Shown here: positions 27,559-38,334 of the stretch, piece by piece | Position numbering within the stretch: position 1 is the first letter of the stretch | How the letters are laid out: every line of letters begins with the position of its first letter | Assembly: GCA_030950365.1 (NCBI GenBank) | Contig: JAUZRQ010000045.1 | Coordinates: 54,032-118,031 of the forward strand | Source of the DNA: Candidatus Zhuqueibacterota bacterium | GTDB lineage: Bacteria; Zhuqueibacterota; Zhuqueibacteria; Zhuqueibacterales; Geothermadaptataceae | DNA length: 64,000 bases | Direction: 5' to 3' | Notes under the pieces: model-generated | Told to the model about the DNA's origin: nothing | The model's database searches: none | Seen by the model: the letters and a program-made list of their open reading frames with translations, nothing else | Made by a program: the position numbers and the translations under genes

Positions 27559-28995
27559 TTAAAGATAATTTTTGATGATTTCAACCGCTTTTTTCATTCT
27601 ACGCAACACCACATCCGGCCCCAGAAGCGCCATCACCTCAAACAGCCCCGGCGTGGCCGTGCGTCCGGAAATGGCCAGCCGCGTCGGATGGATCAGCTTG
27701 GCCGCGCTGATCTGCATCTCCTCGGCCAGGCCGCGAACCACCGCCTCGATTTCCGCTTCCGTCCAGCTTTCCAGGCCTGCCAGCCGAGACCGCAGCGCTT
27801 CCAGCCGCTCGGCGGTTTCGAGCCCTTTCCAGTGCTTTTTCACGCCTTTTTCGTCGTAAGTCTCGGGCTCGTAGAAAAAATAGTGCATCTGTTCGGCGAA
27901 ATCGGTCAGCAGTTTGGCCCGCGGTTTCAGCAGCTCGAGAATTTTCTCCACATAATCGTGGCGCTGTTGCAGTTCATCCATCGTGGCCAGCCCGGCTTCT
28001 TCCAGCAACGGGGCTACCCGGTCAAAGAGCTCTTCGCCACTCAGGCGGTACAAATGCTGCGCGTTCATCCACAGCAGTTTTTGTTCATCAAAAATCGCGC
28101 TGCTTCTGGAAAGCCCATCCAGGCTGAACCGATCGATGAGCTCCTCGCGCGTGAAGATTTCTTCATCCGTGCCCGGCGACCATCCCAGCAGAGTGAGGTA
28201 GTTGAACATCGCTTCGGGGAGATATCCCCGGTCGCGGTATTCCTGCACCGAGGTGGCACCGTGGCGTTTGCTCAACCGCCGGCGATCCGGGCCGTGAATC
28301 AGCGGAACGTGCAAAAATTGCGGCATCTGCCAACCAAACGCTTCATACAGCAGCACCTGCTTCGGCGTGTTGGAGAGGTGGTCATCGCCGCGAATCACGT
28401 GCGTGATGCCCATCTCGTAATCGTCCACCACCACGGCCAGATGATAGGTCGGCGTGCCATCCGAGCGCAGCACAATGAAATCATCCAGCACTTCGTGTTC
28501 CACCGTGATAGCGCCATGCAAAAGATCTTGGAACTGCACCGGCCCTTCCGGCAGCCGAAACCGAATGGTGAACGCTTCTCCCGCATCCAGCCGTTGCTGG
28601 ACCTCGTCCGGGCTCAAGTTCCGGCAGGTGCCATCATAGCGAAACGTGATCTTTTGCTGGATGGCCTGCTCGCGCTGCCGCATGATTTTTTCCGGCGGAC
28701 AAAAGCAACGGAATGCCCTGCCTTCCCGGACCAGCCGATTCGCGTAATCGCGGTAGATATCCAGCCGCTGAGATTGCAACACCGGCTCGCCGTCCCAGTC
28801 CAGTCCCAGCCATTGCAGCCCCTGAAAGATCGCACCAATCATTTCCTGACCGGAGCGCTCGCGATCGGTATCCTCAATGCGCAGAAGAAACTGGCCACTT
28901 TGCTGCCGGGCAAAGAGCCAGTTAAAAATCGCCGTGCGAGCACCTCCAATGTGCAAATAGCCGGTCGGACTGGGTGCGAATCGAACTTTGATCAC
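27559..28995 (-). CDS. gltX: Glutamyl-tRNA synthetase
   Basis: 478 residues, starting at GTG 28995. Class I HIGH-type motif HIGG at 15-18, a KMSKS-type loop RRLSKRHG near 250, and the C-terminal anticodon-binding helical domain are all present. It charges tRNA-Glu; whether it also mischarges tRNA-Gln (non-discriminating form) cannot be read off reliably, and no gatCAB or glnS is in the window. It sits just upstream of tRNA-Gln and tRNA-Glu genes. Confidence 0.96.
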   Translation of the reverse strand: MIKVRFAPSPTGYLHIGGARTAIFNWLFARQQSGQFLLRIEDTDRERSGQEMIGAIFQGLQWLGLDWDGEPVLQSQRLDIYRDYANRLVREGRAFRCFCPPEKIMRQREQAIQQKITFRYDGTCRNLSPDEVQQRLDAGEAFTIRFRLPEGPVQFQDLLHGAITVEHEVLDDFIVLRSDGTPTYHLAVVVDDYEMGITHVIRGDDHLSNTPKQVLLYEAFGWQMPQFLHVPLIHGPDRRRLSKRHGATSVQEYRDRGYLPEAMFNYLTLLGWSPGTDEEIFTREELIDRFSLDGLSRSSAIFDEQKLLWMNAQHLYRLSGEELFDRVAPLLEEAGLATMDELQQRHDYVEKILELLKPRAKLLTDFAEQMHYFFYEPETYDEKGVKKHWKGLETAERLEALRSRLAGLESWTEAEIEAVVRGLAEEMQISAAKLIHPTRLAISGRTATPGLFEVMALLGPDVVLRRMKKAVEIIKNYL

Positions 28996-29029
28996 GTCTC
29001 GCCTGAACAGGTTTGATTCATAAAAAAAG

Positions 29030-29118
29030 CGGAGAGGGAGGGATTCGAACCCTCGGAGGGATTTTAGTCCCTCAACCGCTTAGCAGGCGGCTCCTTTCAG
29101 CCACTCAGGCACCTCTCC
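29030..29118 (-). tRNA. tRNA-Ser (GCT anticodon)
   Basis: 89 bases, class II. Acceptor GGAGAGG/CTCTCC, discriminator G. Anticodon stem GCCGC/GCGGT with loop CTGCTAA. Variable arm GAGGGACTAAAATCCCTC. Its acceptor and T arm closely match the Ser(GGA) gene at 26457. Confidence 0.96.
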
Positions 29119-29130
29119 ATAAATGCGTAG

Positions 29131-29214
29131 CGGAGGGCGAGGGACTCGAACCCCCAAGGGCTTACGCCCGGCGGTTTTCAAGACCGCTGCCTTACCAATT
29201 AGGTCTAGCCCTCC
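29131..29214 (-). tRNA. tRNA-Ser (TGA anticodon)
   Basis: 84 bases, class II. Acceptor GGAGGGC/GCCCTCC, discriminator G. Anticodon stem GCGGT/ACCGC with loop CTTGAAA. The variable arm is short (CGGGCGTAAGCCC), and the D arm (TAGACCTAATTGGTAAGGCA) differs from the other three serine tRNAs here. Confidence 0.93.
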
Positions 29215-29306
29215 ATTCAGCCATGCAATATAAAAATTTGAAGCCATCAAGTCAATAGCTTTTTAGGCCCTTACGTCCGCTTTGGCGGTTAAAAAATCGC
29301 AAATTT

Positions 29307-30422
29307 TCAGGCGCGGACATACAGCTTTCCGGGGAGCTGCCGCACGAACCCCTGGAACTCCAGTTGCAACAGCAGGGTCGCCAGTTCGGCCGGCGCCATC
29401 TGCGTGGCGCGGGCGAGCACATCGGCATGCACCGGCTCGCGGCCCACCTGTTCCAGGATGCGTTTTTCGGGCTCGCTCAAGTCCGGCGGCAGAGTTTGCG
29501 CAAATTCGTGCCGTGCGAACAGCTCACCTTGCTGCGGCAATTCTTCCAGAATATCGTCCACCGTGCTGACAATTTTAGCGCCGGCTTTGATTAGCTCGTG
29601 GCAGCCACGGCTCTGCGGCGAGAAGATGCTGCCTGGAATCGCAAACACCTCGCGATTTTGCTCCAGAGCCGTGTTGGCCGTAATCAGCGCACCACTTCTT
29701 TCACGCGCTTCCACAACAAGCGTTCCCAGCGACAATCCGCTGATAATACGGTTGCGGCGCGGAAAATTCACCGCGTCCGGCTTGCTGCCAAACGGACACT
29801 CGGTGATCACCGCTCCGTTCTCGGCGATGGCCCGCGCCAGTGCGGCATTCTCCGCCGGATACAGCATGTCCAGGCCGGAGCCCAGCACGGCAATGGTGCG
29901 ACCGCCGCGCTTCACCACCTCGGCATGTGCAAGGGTATCGATGCCACGCGCCAGGCCGCTGACCACGGTCAACCCTGTCGCCATCAAATCAGCGACGATT
30001 TTTTGCGTGACCTGACGGCCATAGGACGACGGCATGCGCGTGCCCACCACCGCTACCGCAAAGCCGTCCCGCGGTGCGAACTTGCCCCATACATATAAAA
30101 TCACTGGCGGATCGTCAATGTGCTTGAGCAGGCCGGGATACTCCCGATTCCAGAACGTGATCAGCCGATAATCCTGCTCGAACAGCTTTTGCAGTTGGGT
30201 TTCGCCGAAAGTGTGCTTTTCCGCAGCCAGAATCTGCTGCGCTTTTTCATCATCGATGCCGGCGATGGTCGTCAGTTCAGCAACCGGAGCGGCGAGAATA
30301 CCGGAAGGAGTCTTGAAGCGCTGCATCAAACTGCGCAGGCGTGCGCCCCCGATGCCCGGGACCTGGCTCAAATTGAGCAAAATTTTTAGTTCGTCCGCCG
30401 AGTCGGTCCAGTGTTCCATCAA
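29307..30422 (-). CDS. dprA: DNA-processing protein DprA
   Basis: 371 residues. An N-terminal helix-hairpin-helix region (SQVPGIGGARLRSLMQRF) is followed by the Rossmann-like core with VVGTRMPSSYGR, VVSGLARGIDTLAH, GSGLDMLYP and IPGSIFSPQSRGCHELIKAGA. The C-terminal winged helix (about 310-371, EPVHADVLARATQ) completes it. DprA loads RecA on incoming single-stranded DNA during transformation. With cinA and a ComEA-like gene, the window holds several competence-associated genes, though no uptake pilus operon. Confidence 0.95.
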   Translation of the reverse strand: MMEHWTDSADELKILLNLSQVPGIGGARLRSLMQRFKTPSGILAAPVAELTTIAGIDDEKAQQILAAEKHTFGETQLQKLFEQDYRLITFWNREYPGLLKHIDDPPVILYVWGKFAPRDGFAVAVVGTRMPSSYGRQVTQKIVADLMATGLTVVSGLARGIDTLAHAEVVKRGGRTIAVLGSGLDMLYPAENAALARAIAENGAVITECPFGSKPDAVNFPRRNRIISGLSLGTLVVEARERSGALITANTALEQNREVFAIPGSIFSPQSRGCHELIKAGAKIVSTVDDILEELPQQGELFARHEFAQTLPPDLSEPEKRILEQVGREPVHADVLARATQMAPAELATLLLQLEFQGFVRQLPGKLYVRA

Positions 30423-30446
30423 GAACGGAATCCCCCAATTGCGACC

Positions 30447-31639
<1,193 letters not shown>

Positions 31640-31661
31640 GTTCCAAAGTCAAACCCAACAA

Positions 31662-32903
31662 CTATAAATTTTCAACAATGGCCTCGGCAAATTCCGAGCA
31701 CTTCAGAAGCGTGGCGCCTTCCATTTGCCGCTCGAGGTCGTACGTAACGCGTTTCTGCTGAATGGTTTTGGCCAGGCCGTTTTCGATGCGCTCAGCCGCT
31801 TCCTTCCAACCCAGGTATTCCAGCATCATCACACCAGAGAGGATCAGCGAGCTCGGATTGACCTTGTCGAGACCGGCATATTTCGGTGCGGTGCCGTGCG
31901 TGGCTTCAAACAGACCGATATAATCACCAATATTGGCCCCTGGTGCCATGCCCAGGCCGCCCACCTGTGCCGCGCAGGCATCAGACAGGTAATCGCCATT
32001 GAGGTTGGTGGTGGCGATCACATCGTATTCGTCCGTCCGCGTCAAAATCTGCTGGAACATGTTATCGGCAATGCGGTCTTTGATGACGATTTTATTGCCC
32101 GGCACCTTGCCATCAAATTTGGACCAGAGCTGCTCTTCGGTGATAGTAAAGTCGCCGAACTCCTCACGCGCCACCTCATAACCCCATTCTTTGAAAGCGC
32201 CTTCGGTAAATTTCATGATGTTACCCTTATGCACCAGGGTCACGCTGCTGCGGCCATGATCGATGGCGTACTGAATCGCTTTTTTCACCAGCCGCTTCGA
32301 TCCGGTGATGCTCACCGGCTTGATGCCAATGCCCGAATCCGGCCGGATTTTGATGTTAAACTGCTCTTCAATGTAGCGAATGATTTTCGCGGCCTCTTCC
32401 GAGCCCTCCTTCCATTCGATACCGGCATACACGTCTTCGGTATTCTCGCGAAAGATGACCACGTTCATCTTTTCCGGGGCACGCACCGGCGCCGGCACGC
32501 CCGGGTAATATTTCACCGGCCGCACACAGGCGTAAAGATCGAGCACCTGACGCAGGGTCACGTTCAGGCTGCGAAAACCGCCACCCACCGGGGTAGTCAA
32601 CGGTCCCTTTATGGCCACGGTGAATTCCCGGATGGCGTTGAACGTATCCTCCGGCAGCCACTGGTCGTATTTGGCCTTGGCTTTTTCGCCGGCAAAAATC
32701 TCAAACCAGACGATTTTGCGCTGGTCTTCATAGGCCTTTTCCACCGCGGCATCCAGCACGCGTTGCGTGGCTCGCCAGATATCCGGTCCAATTCCATCGC
32801 CCTCAATAAATGGTATGATTGGCTGATCCGGCACGACAAGACGGCCATTTTCAATGCGTATTTTTTCACCCCGATCCGGTACAATGAGTTTTGCGAATTC
32901 CAT
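31662..32903 (-). CDS. icd: Isocitrate dehydrogenase (NADP-type)
   Basis: 413 residues, similar in length to E. coli Icd. Motifs [31 protein letters not shown] (substrate arginines), [15 protein letters not shown] and the metal-binding aspartates near [10 protein letters not shown] are present, with [19 protein letters not shown] later on. It oxidises isocitrate to 2-oxoglutarate in the TCA cycle. The coenzyme-site region (HGTAPKYAG...) fits NADP, as in the E. coli class. It is transcribed alone, with a terminator after it. Confidence 0.95.
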   Translation of the reverse strand: MEFAKLIVPDRGEKIRIENGRLVVPDQPIIPFIEGDGIGPDIWRATQRVLDAAVEKAYEDQRKIVWFEIFAGEKAKAKYDQWLPEDTFNAIREFTVAIKGPLTTPVGGGFRSLNVTLRQVLDLYACVRPVKYYPGVPAPVRAPEKMNVVIFRENTEDVYAGIEWKEGSEEAAKIIRYIEEQFNIKIRPDSGIGIKPVSITGSKRLVKKAIQYAIDHGRSSVTLVHKGNIMKFTEGAFKEWGYEVAREEFGDFTITEEQLWSKFDGKVPGNKIVIKDRIADNMFQQILTRTDEYDVIATTNLNGDYLSDACAAQVGGLGMAPGANIGDYIGLFEATHGTAPKYAGLDKVNPSSLILSGVMMLEYLGWKEAAERIENGLAKTIQQKRVTYDLERQMEGATLLKCSEFAEAIVENL

Positions 32904-33111
32904 CCAGTTGCCTCCTATAGTTTCATCAGTTCATCCGATCAACATCTTGATCTTCACACTTATATTTTCACACGCTTCACACCAACATCTCCATGAGCAT
33001 GGACTTTTCTACGGATATGCAGAGAATTGCGTCAACGCAGGCGGAGCTTCGCCACAGGGCATCCATTTTTTTCGGTGGGGAAAAGAGGCAGGAGAAAAGG
33101 GCGAAGAGACA

Positions 33112-33801
33112 TCAAGAGCTCATCGCCCGCTGCTTGAAAAATTCCACTCGCTTGGATTTCGAATCGAGATTCAGTTCCTTCAGCCTTCGACGCAGCTCGA
33201 AAAAGCCGATTTTCACATTGCCATATTGCGGTGAGGCCAGCAGCTTTTTGATCTTCAGCGTCCCGGCATCCGGGTTGTTGATGACGACTTCGCGGATTTT
33301 GTCATCAATACTCCTGGGACGCTGATCGGCGGAGCTCACCGTGGTCTTTTGTTCTGCGACCATTGGCTCGGCACCTGCACTCATCGTTGCAGCATCGCCA
33401 GAAGGTTCAACGTCTTTGGCCTGCGGCTTTTCCTCAAACGACGTGCCCCGGTCGAAATCCCGGACTGCTTCTTCCAGTGTGTCAAAGGCCTTGAGAATGT
33501 AATGGAATTCCAGAAGCTCGAACACTTCGTACACATCCGGGATCATGCGCACCAGCTTCAGATCCCCGCCTCGTTCGCGAATGCCTTTGATTTCGCTGAT
33601 AAATATGCCCCAACCAGCGCTGCTGATGTAATCCACATTACCCAGGTCGATAATGATGCGGTTCATTCCCGCTTTAAGAAGGGAATCAAGAGCATGCTCC
33701 AATTCTGCCGAGGTGGTTGTGTCGATGTATCCACCTACTTTGATGACGGCAATGTTATTATTCATTCCTGCTCTTTCCACCGACACCTGGATACCTTCCA
33801 T
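33112..33801 (-). CDS. STAS-domain protein with C-terminal winged-helix-like module
   Basis: 229 residues. The STAS domain (about 1-115) has the anti-anti-sigma core IIIDLGNVDYISSAGWGIF, where the serine of YISSAG would be the phosphorylation site. A flexible linker (about 120-165) leads to a C-terminal basic domain starting SIDDKIREVVINNPDAG. That domain resembles residues 736-795 of the large kinase-phosphatase encoded upstream (SIEDKVKIFDIIKNHPEYG). The ribosome site TAGGAG precedes ATG 33801. The most likely role is the STAS partner phosphorylated by the RsbW-type domain and dephosphorylated by the SpoIIE-type domain of the neighbour, which ends 82 bases upstream. The output is unknown; it may be DNA binding itself. 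Confidence 0.85.
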   Translation of the reverse strand: MEGIQVSVERAGMNNNIAVIKVGGYIDTTTSAELEHALDSLLKAGMNRIIIDLGNVDYISSAGWGIFISEIKGIRERGGDLKLVRMIPDVYEVFELLEFHYILKAFDTLEEAVRDFDRGTSFEEKPQAKDVEPSGDAATMSAGAEPMVAEQKTTVSSADQRPRSIDDKIREVVINNPDAGTLKIKKLLASPQYGNVKIGFFELRRRLKELNLDSKSKRVEFFKQRAMSS

Positions 33802-33883
33802 GGCTAACTCCTAGCTGTAGGTTCTTTGATCATCATAAGTTTTAATATAATAGACCCATACATGAAAGTCAAATGGAAACTAT

Positions 33884-36800
33884 TTAACCAATTTCTTTTT
33901 CTTCAAGCAATTGCAACGCTTTTTGAATTTTTTTCTGAATGTCGTGTCGGCCCGGATCGATTTTCAAAATTTTCTGCCACTGGCGGATGGCCTTGTCTAG
34001 CGCGCCCTGATTGGCATAAATCACACCGATGTTTTCCAGCGCCGTCATGTCGCGCGGATCGATTTCCAGCACACGCAAATAAGCCCGGAAGGCCTGCGCA
34101 TAGGCACCTTTGCGGAAATAGGCGTTCCCAAGAATACTGTGCGCCTCTTTGAAATCAGGAAACTTGCGAATGGCCTGCTGAAACATCTCGATCGCACGAT
34201 CAAAGTCCCGATTTTTATAATACCGTAGCCCAAGCACCAGCAGTTTTTCGCGTTCCAACCACCGCGGCGGATGGGTGGCCGGACGCGATAAACGGCTGCC
34301 AGAAAGCGTGGTCTCGGAAATCGGCCTCTCTTTAGGGATCGGCCGCGCGGGCGACATTCTGGAATCCAATTCGGTCGAAGCGATTTGCCGTAAACGTGTT
34401 CCAGTAGTGTCGGTGCTCTCCTCCGGCGGTTCCTCCTCCGAGAAAAGCTCCAGAAACACGTGCGTATCGTCTTTTTTCGGCTCTTCTTCGGCGGTCACCG
34501 GTTCTGGCTCAGCGGTCGCTTCTTCGGTCGGTTCCTGAGCCGGTTCCACGGTTTTTGCGCGTCCATTGCCCAGCAAATCGTTAGTGAACGCCCCCCCTTC
34601 TTCCGGCGCTTCTTTTCGAATCGCTTCTTCCAGCGGCTGGATCAATTCGATTTCATCCGCAGGCGCCAACGACGATGACGCATCTTCGTGCACTGGCGGC
34701 TTCCCTTCTCCGATATCAGGCTCGGACTCCGGCGATAATGCTGCAGCTGTTTCAGGCGTGTCTGCCATTGATTCCGAGATTTCCGCTTCGGAAGATGCTG
34801 AAACCTCGGGCACTAACTCGGATTCAGCGCCGTCTTCCGTAGTGAACTCTCCAGCAACGATCATCGCCGAATCATCCGCCGAATCGGTAATCTCAACCTT
34901 TTTCGTTGGCTCGTCTTGTGGCGCTACAGCCTCTGCTTCCGCGGTCGGTTCCGGCTGCGAAGCCATCGGCTCGGATTCGGCCCGGGACCGCTCGGATTTC
35001 TCGATTTCCTCTTCAATGGCCGGTCCGGATTCCGGCTCAGGTTGCGTTTGCGCTTCGCTCGTCGGCTTTACTTCCAATGCCGGCTCGTCCGGAACGTCGG
35101 CCGGCGATTCTTCCCCTTTATCGCCTTCTTCGACCACAATGCTTGAGGCGATCTCTTCGAAACTACTGAAAATCTCTTTTTGCAACAGGTCTTCAATAGC
35201 GCTCAAGGTCAGGTCTTGCTCGGTACTATCCGAGGAAACCTCGTCGGTTGCCGGAGGGCCGGTCTGCGATTCCGGCTCATCCGACACGGCCAGACTCTGC
35301 CGGACATTGGCCGCCGGGCTGGAATAAAGTTCCGCCGTTGGTTCATCCTGCTTAGCCGTGGCCGGTGGCTCCTCGCTGCTGTCCACCGATGGCTCGGTCT
35401 TCTTCAGTTCTTCATCGAACAGCGCGCCGCCTTCGAACAGCTTTTCGAACAAAATGGTCTCGTCCTCTTCGGCAGCGTCTGGAACGAGGGAATCGTTTTC
35501 GGACTTATCGGCGGTCTCGCTTTCAGGCACCGCTTCGCTAACCGGCTCCCGTGTGGCCGCGGGTGTTTCGGCTTCCGCTCCTACGTCGGATTTAGTTTTG
35601 TCTAGCACATCCTCCAGTGGCCGGGCAATCACATCGATATTGATGTCCGCATCCACCTCTTTGTCCGAATCCATTTCGACCTTTGCCCCGGCTGCGGGTT
35701 CGGTAGTGCCCGCCAATGATTCGGGCGCCGCGGTGTCCGGAGCCTCTTCCGTCGGTTTCGTCCGTTCCTCCGCCGGCCTGTCTTCGAGAATCTTCTGATC
35801 CATGATGATACGGCCGTCAAGGGTCAGCAGCGGCGTGCCCGGCGGTTTCAGGCGCCGCTTGTTGCGGCCGCCGCGCGCCACCCAGGCCTCGCGGAGCTGG
35901 CGCGTATTCAATCGGCTGCGCACCAGTTCATCGTAAATCTTACTCTCCGGAATTACCGTGAAGCCGTATTTTTCGGTATTCAGCTCCTCGCTGATGCGCT
36001 TGGCGCCGTATTCCGGATGGTTCTTGATGATATCAAAGATCTTGACCTTGTCTTCGATGCTGATGTGCTTGGCCTCGACAGCGATCGTCTCATCGACTTC
36101 GTAATTTTCGACGCCAACCTGTTCGAACTGCTTTTTGTATTTATTGTAATAAGCGTAGGTCGTAATTCCCGCCTTTTCGCATGCTTCGCGGATGCTCATG
36201 CCTTCGGCGATGTACTGATGGGCCAGTTTGGCCCTCCGCAGCTCTTCTTTTTCCGGCGTCGTCTTTTCTTTGATCGCCACCAGAGTGATGTCGTCGTACT
36301 GGGGCTGGCCTTCGGTGAACGAGGTCAGCTCCATTTTCATTTTCTCAATGAACGGTTTTACTCGCAGGTGGCCATATTCGCGGATTACTTTCAGCAGCCG
36401 TTCCTCACCGAAGAGATCCCGGCGCGCGTTCATGGCCTCGGTGATGCCATCCGTATAGAGGAGCAGGATATCGTCCTCGGCCAGTTGAATCGTATCCGAT
36501 TCAATAGACTTGCGGAACAGGTCCTTTTCCGAAAGCTGAATGCCAATGGGAAATCCTTTAGGGTTAAGATAATAGGTTTTCCCCGTAGATGGCCGGTACA
36601 GAATCATTGGATTATGGCCAGCACTAGCGTAATTCAGCCGGCGACGCTTGGAATCGATAATCACGTAAAAAATGGTGACAAACATGCCTTTTTTCATATC
36701 AGAAACCACAAAATCATTCACGCGCGCTAGCACCTCCGCGGCATCCTTCACACCACGCGCCTCGGTACGTAGCGCTGTGCGGATCATGGTCATCACCAGG

Positions 36801-38260
36801 GAACCGGGCACGCCTTTGCCGGACACATCGGCCACCACAATACCGATGGTGTCTTTGTCCACTTCCACAAAATCGAAGTAATCACCCCCTACCTCCTTGG
36901 CCGCTTCGTAATATGAGGCTATTTCATAGCCTTCAATCTCCGGGAAATCGGTCGGCAACAACGTCTGCTGAATTTCCTGCGCCACCTGCATTTCCTTTTG
37001 CAGTTGCTCCTGTTCAGCCAGATGCTTTTGCGATTCCCGGAATTTTGTGGTGATCTCGCTGAACGCCTTGGCAATCTCGCCGATTTCCGTGGACGAATCG
37101 ATATCCATCTCGTCCTGCACTTCGCCGTGATCCAATGCACGAACCCAGTCCGCCAGCTTCTTAAACGGATTAAGCAGCAGATAAATGAGCAGTAGAGTGC
37201 CGACATAGCTTATCAGCAAAATACTCAGCGCCAGCCGCCCATATTCCCACCGCCGCCGAAAAATCTCCTCATCCACGCGCGATTTTAGTAGACGAACATG
37301 CAGCTCTCCCCACGGCTCGACCTGGTCTGGAAATGCGATTGGCTCAACGAAATCATACAGATCAAATCGCGATACGGCACCATTCTCCACGCTTTTTTCA
37401 ACCGTGTACAAATAGATATTGTTTGCCACAGGTTGTCGTTCCGTAAGCACCTTTTCATGGCCAGAAATAAGCTTGGCCGTATCGCTGGAAACTTCTATAA
37501 GGCCGTCTTTATCAATGACATACAGCTCATAAATGTCTTCTTCGTACTTTTGATATAGGTTCAACACATTCGTATAAAGATGGTGTAAATTCTCCAATCG
37601 GAAATAGTGTGGCTCCTGAATCAACTCCCTGGTGACCTGATGACCGATTCCCGTGAGTTTCTGGAGATAGCTGTTCTGGACCTGATCCGCAACCCGGTAG
37701 TAAAACAGGGAATATACACCAGCCACCACCAGGGTGACGGCAAGGGCAGTGCGAATGAAATATTTGGCCTTGAGAGAAAGCGGAATCCCCTTGACTTTTT
37801 CTGGCAGCGCCTTGACCCCTTTTTTTATTTCATCGGTGCGGTATTTGGTCAGCCGGAGTTCGTTGCCTTCCTCGGTGCGCCGGTAATCGATCTCATCCAT
37901 CAGCTTGCGGATAATAAAGATACCCAATCCGCCTTTTTTGCCGATATCAACATACCGCTTGAGGTCCGGGCTCCCGACGTTGCGAGGATCGAAATACTTC
38001 CCCTGATCGATGAGGCTGACCGTGATGCTGGCCTTGCGAACAATGACGCGTAGCAGAATGAAGCCAGGCTCATCGTGATCGCGGTAGGCGTGCCGAATGA
38101 TATTGGTTCCGGCCTCGTCGATGGCGAGCTTGAACGAATTGATGATTTTTTCGGACACACCATACTTGCGCCCGACTCGCACCACAAAGTCGCGCAACTC
38201 ACCCAGATAATCGATGTGTGCAGGAACCTTGAGCTGCTCTTTTATTACACTTTTAAACAA
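33884..38260 (-). CDS. RsbW-type kinase / membrane sensor / SpoIIE phosphatase / HTH / TPR fusion protein
   Basis: 1458 residues in one frame. Residues 1-145: RsbW-like HATPase (N box DEAGTNIIRHAY at 48-59, DQG at 85-87, GGLGIFIIR at 110-118). Helices at about 168-188 and 343-363 bracket an extracytoplasmic sensor. A HAMP-like region (364-415) and a linker lead to a SpoIIE/RsbU PP2C domain (430-665) with GGDYFDF, VADVSGKGVPG, YASAGHNP, YTDGITEAMN and YDDITL, so the metal-binding aspartates are present. Then come a transposase-like HTH (676-715, GMSIREACEKAGITTYAYYN), a winged-helix-like module (735-800), an acidic disordered stretch of about 480 residues and three TPRs (1335-1450). Kinase and phosphatase of a partner switch in one chain is unusual. 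It probably responds to an envelope signal and acts on the STAS protein encoded next. Confidence 0.9.
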   Translation of the reverse strand: MFKSVIKEQLKVPAHIDYLGELRDFVVRVGRKYGVSEKIINSFKLAIDEAGTNIIRHAYRDHDEPGFILLRVIVRKASITVSLIDQGKYFDPRNVGSPDLKRYVDIGKKGGLGIFIIRKLMDEIDYRRTEEGNELRLTKYRTDEIKKGVKALPEKVKGIPLSLKAKYFIRTALAVTLVVAGVYSLFYYRVADQVQNSYLQKLTGIGHQVTRELIQEPHYFRLENLHHLYTNVLNLYQKYEEDIYELYVIDKDGLIEVSSDTAKLISGHEKVLTERQPVANNIYLYTVEKSVENGAVSRFDLYDFVEPIAFPDQVEPWGELHVRLLKSRVDEEIFRRRWEYGRLALSILLISYVGTLLLIYLLLNPFKKLADWVRALDHGEVQDEMDIDSSTEIGEIAKAFSEITTKFRESQKHLAEQEQLQKEMQVAQEIQQTLLPTDFPEIEGYEIASYYEAAKEVGGDYFDFVEVDKDTIGIVVADVSGKGVPGSLVMTMIRTALRTEARGVKDAAEVLARVNDFVVSDMKKGMFVTIFYVIIDSKRRRLNYASAGHNPMILYRPSTGKTYYLNPKGFPIGIQLSEKDLFRKSIESDTIQLAEDDILLLYTDGITEAMNARRDLFGEERLLKVIREYGHLRVKPFIEKMKMELTSFTEGQPQYDDITLVAIKEKTTPEKEELRRAKLAHQYIAEGMSIREACEKAGITTYAYYNKYKKQFEQVGVENYEVDETIAVEAKHISIEDKVKIFDIIKNHPEYGAKRISEELNTEKYGFTVIPESKIYDELVRSRLNTRQLREAWVARGGRNKRRLKPPGTPLLTLDGRIIMDQKILEDRPAEERTKPTEEAPDTAAPESLAGTTEPAAGAKVEMDSDKEVDADINIDVIARPLEDVLDKTKSDVGAEAETPAATREPVSEAVPESETADKSENDSLVPDAAEEDETILFEKLFEGGALFDEELKKTEPSVDSSEEPPATAKQDEPTAELYSSPAANVRQSLAVSDEPESQTGPPATDEVSSDSTEQDLTLSAIEDLLQKEIFSSFEEIASSIVVEEGDKGEESPADVPDEPALEVKPTSEAQTQPEPESGPAIEEEIEKSERSRAESEPMASQPEPTAEAEAVAPQDEPTKKVEITDSADDSAMIVAGEFTTEDGAESELVPEVSASSEAEISESMADTPETAAALSPESEPDIGEGKPPVHEDASSSLAPADEIELIQPLEEAIRKEAPEEGGAFTNDLLGNGRAKTVEPAQEPTEEATAEPEPVTAEEEPKKDDTHVFLELFSEEEPPEESTDTTGTRLRQIASTELDSRMSPARPIPKERPISETTLSGSRLSRPATHPPRWLEREKLLVLGLRYYKNRDFDRAIEMFQQAIRKFPDFKEAHSILGNAYFRKGAYAQAFRAYLRVLEIDPRDMTALENIGVIYANQGALDKAIRQWQKILKIDPGRHDIQKKIQKALQLLEEKEIG

Positions 38261-38334
38261 GGGGGATACGTCTCTCTATTAAATATAATAGGTCAAAAGG
38301 TTTCCAAAATTACCGCGTCCAGCAACCGATCGGA

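Noticed and set aside
26457..29214. tRNA genes as phage or island attachment sites
   Set aside because: No integrase, no repeated tRNA 3' ends outside the genes, and only housekeeping genes around them.
35900..36240. Transposase-like HTH (GMSIREACEKAGIT) as an IS remnant
   Set aside because: It is continuous in frame with the phosphatase before it and the winged-helix module after it, with no terminal repeats or catalytic DDE domain.
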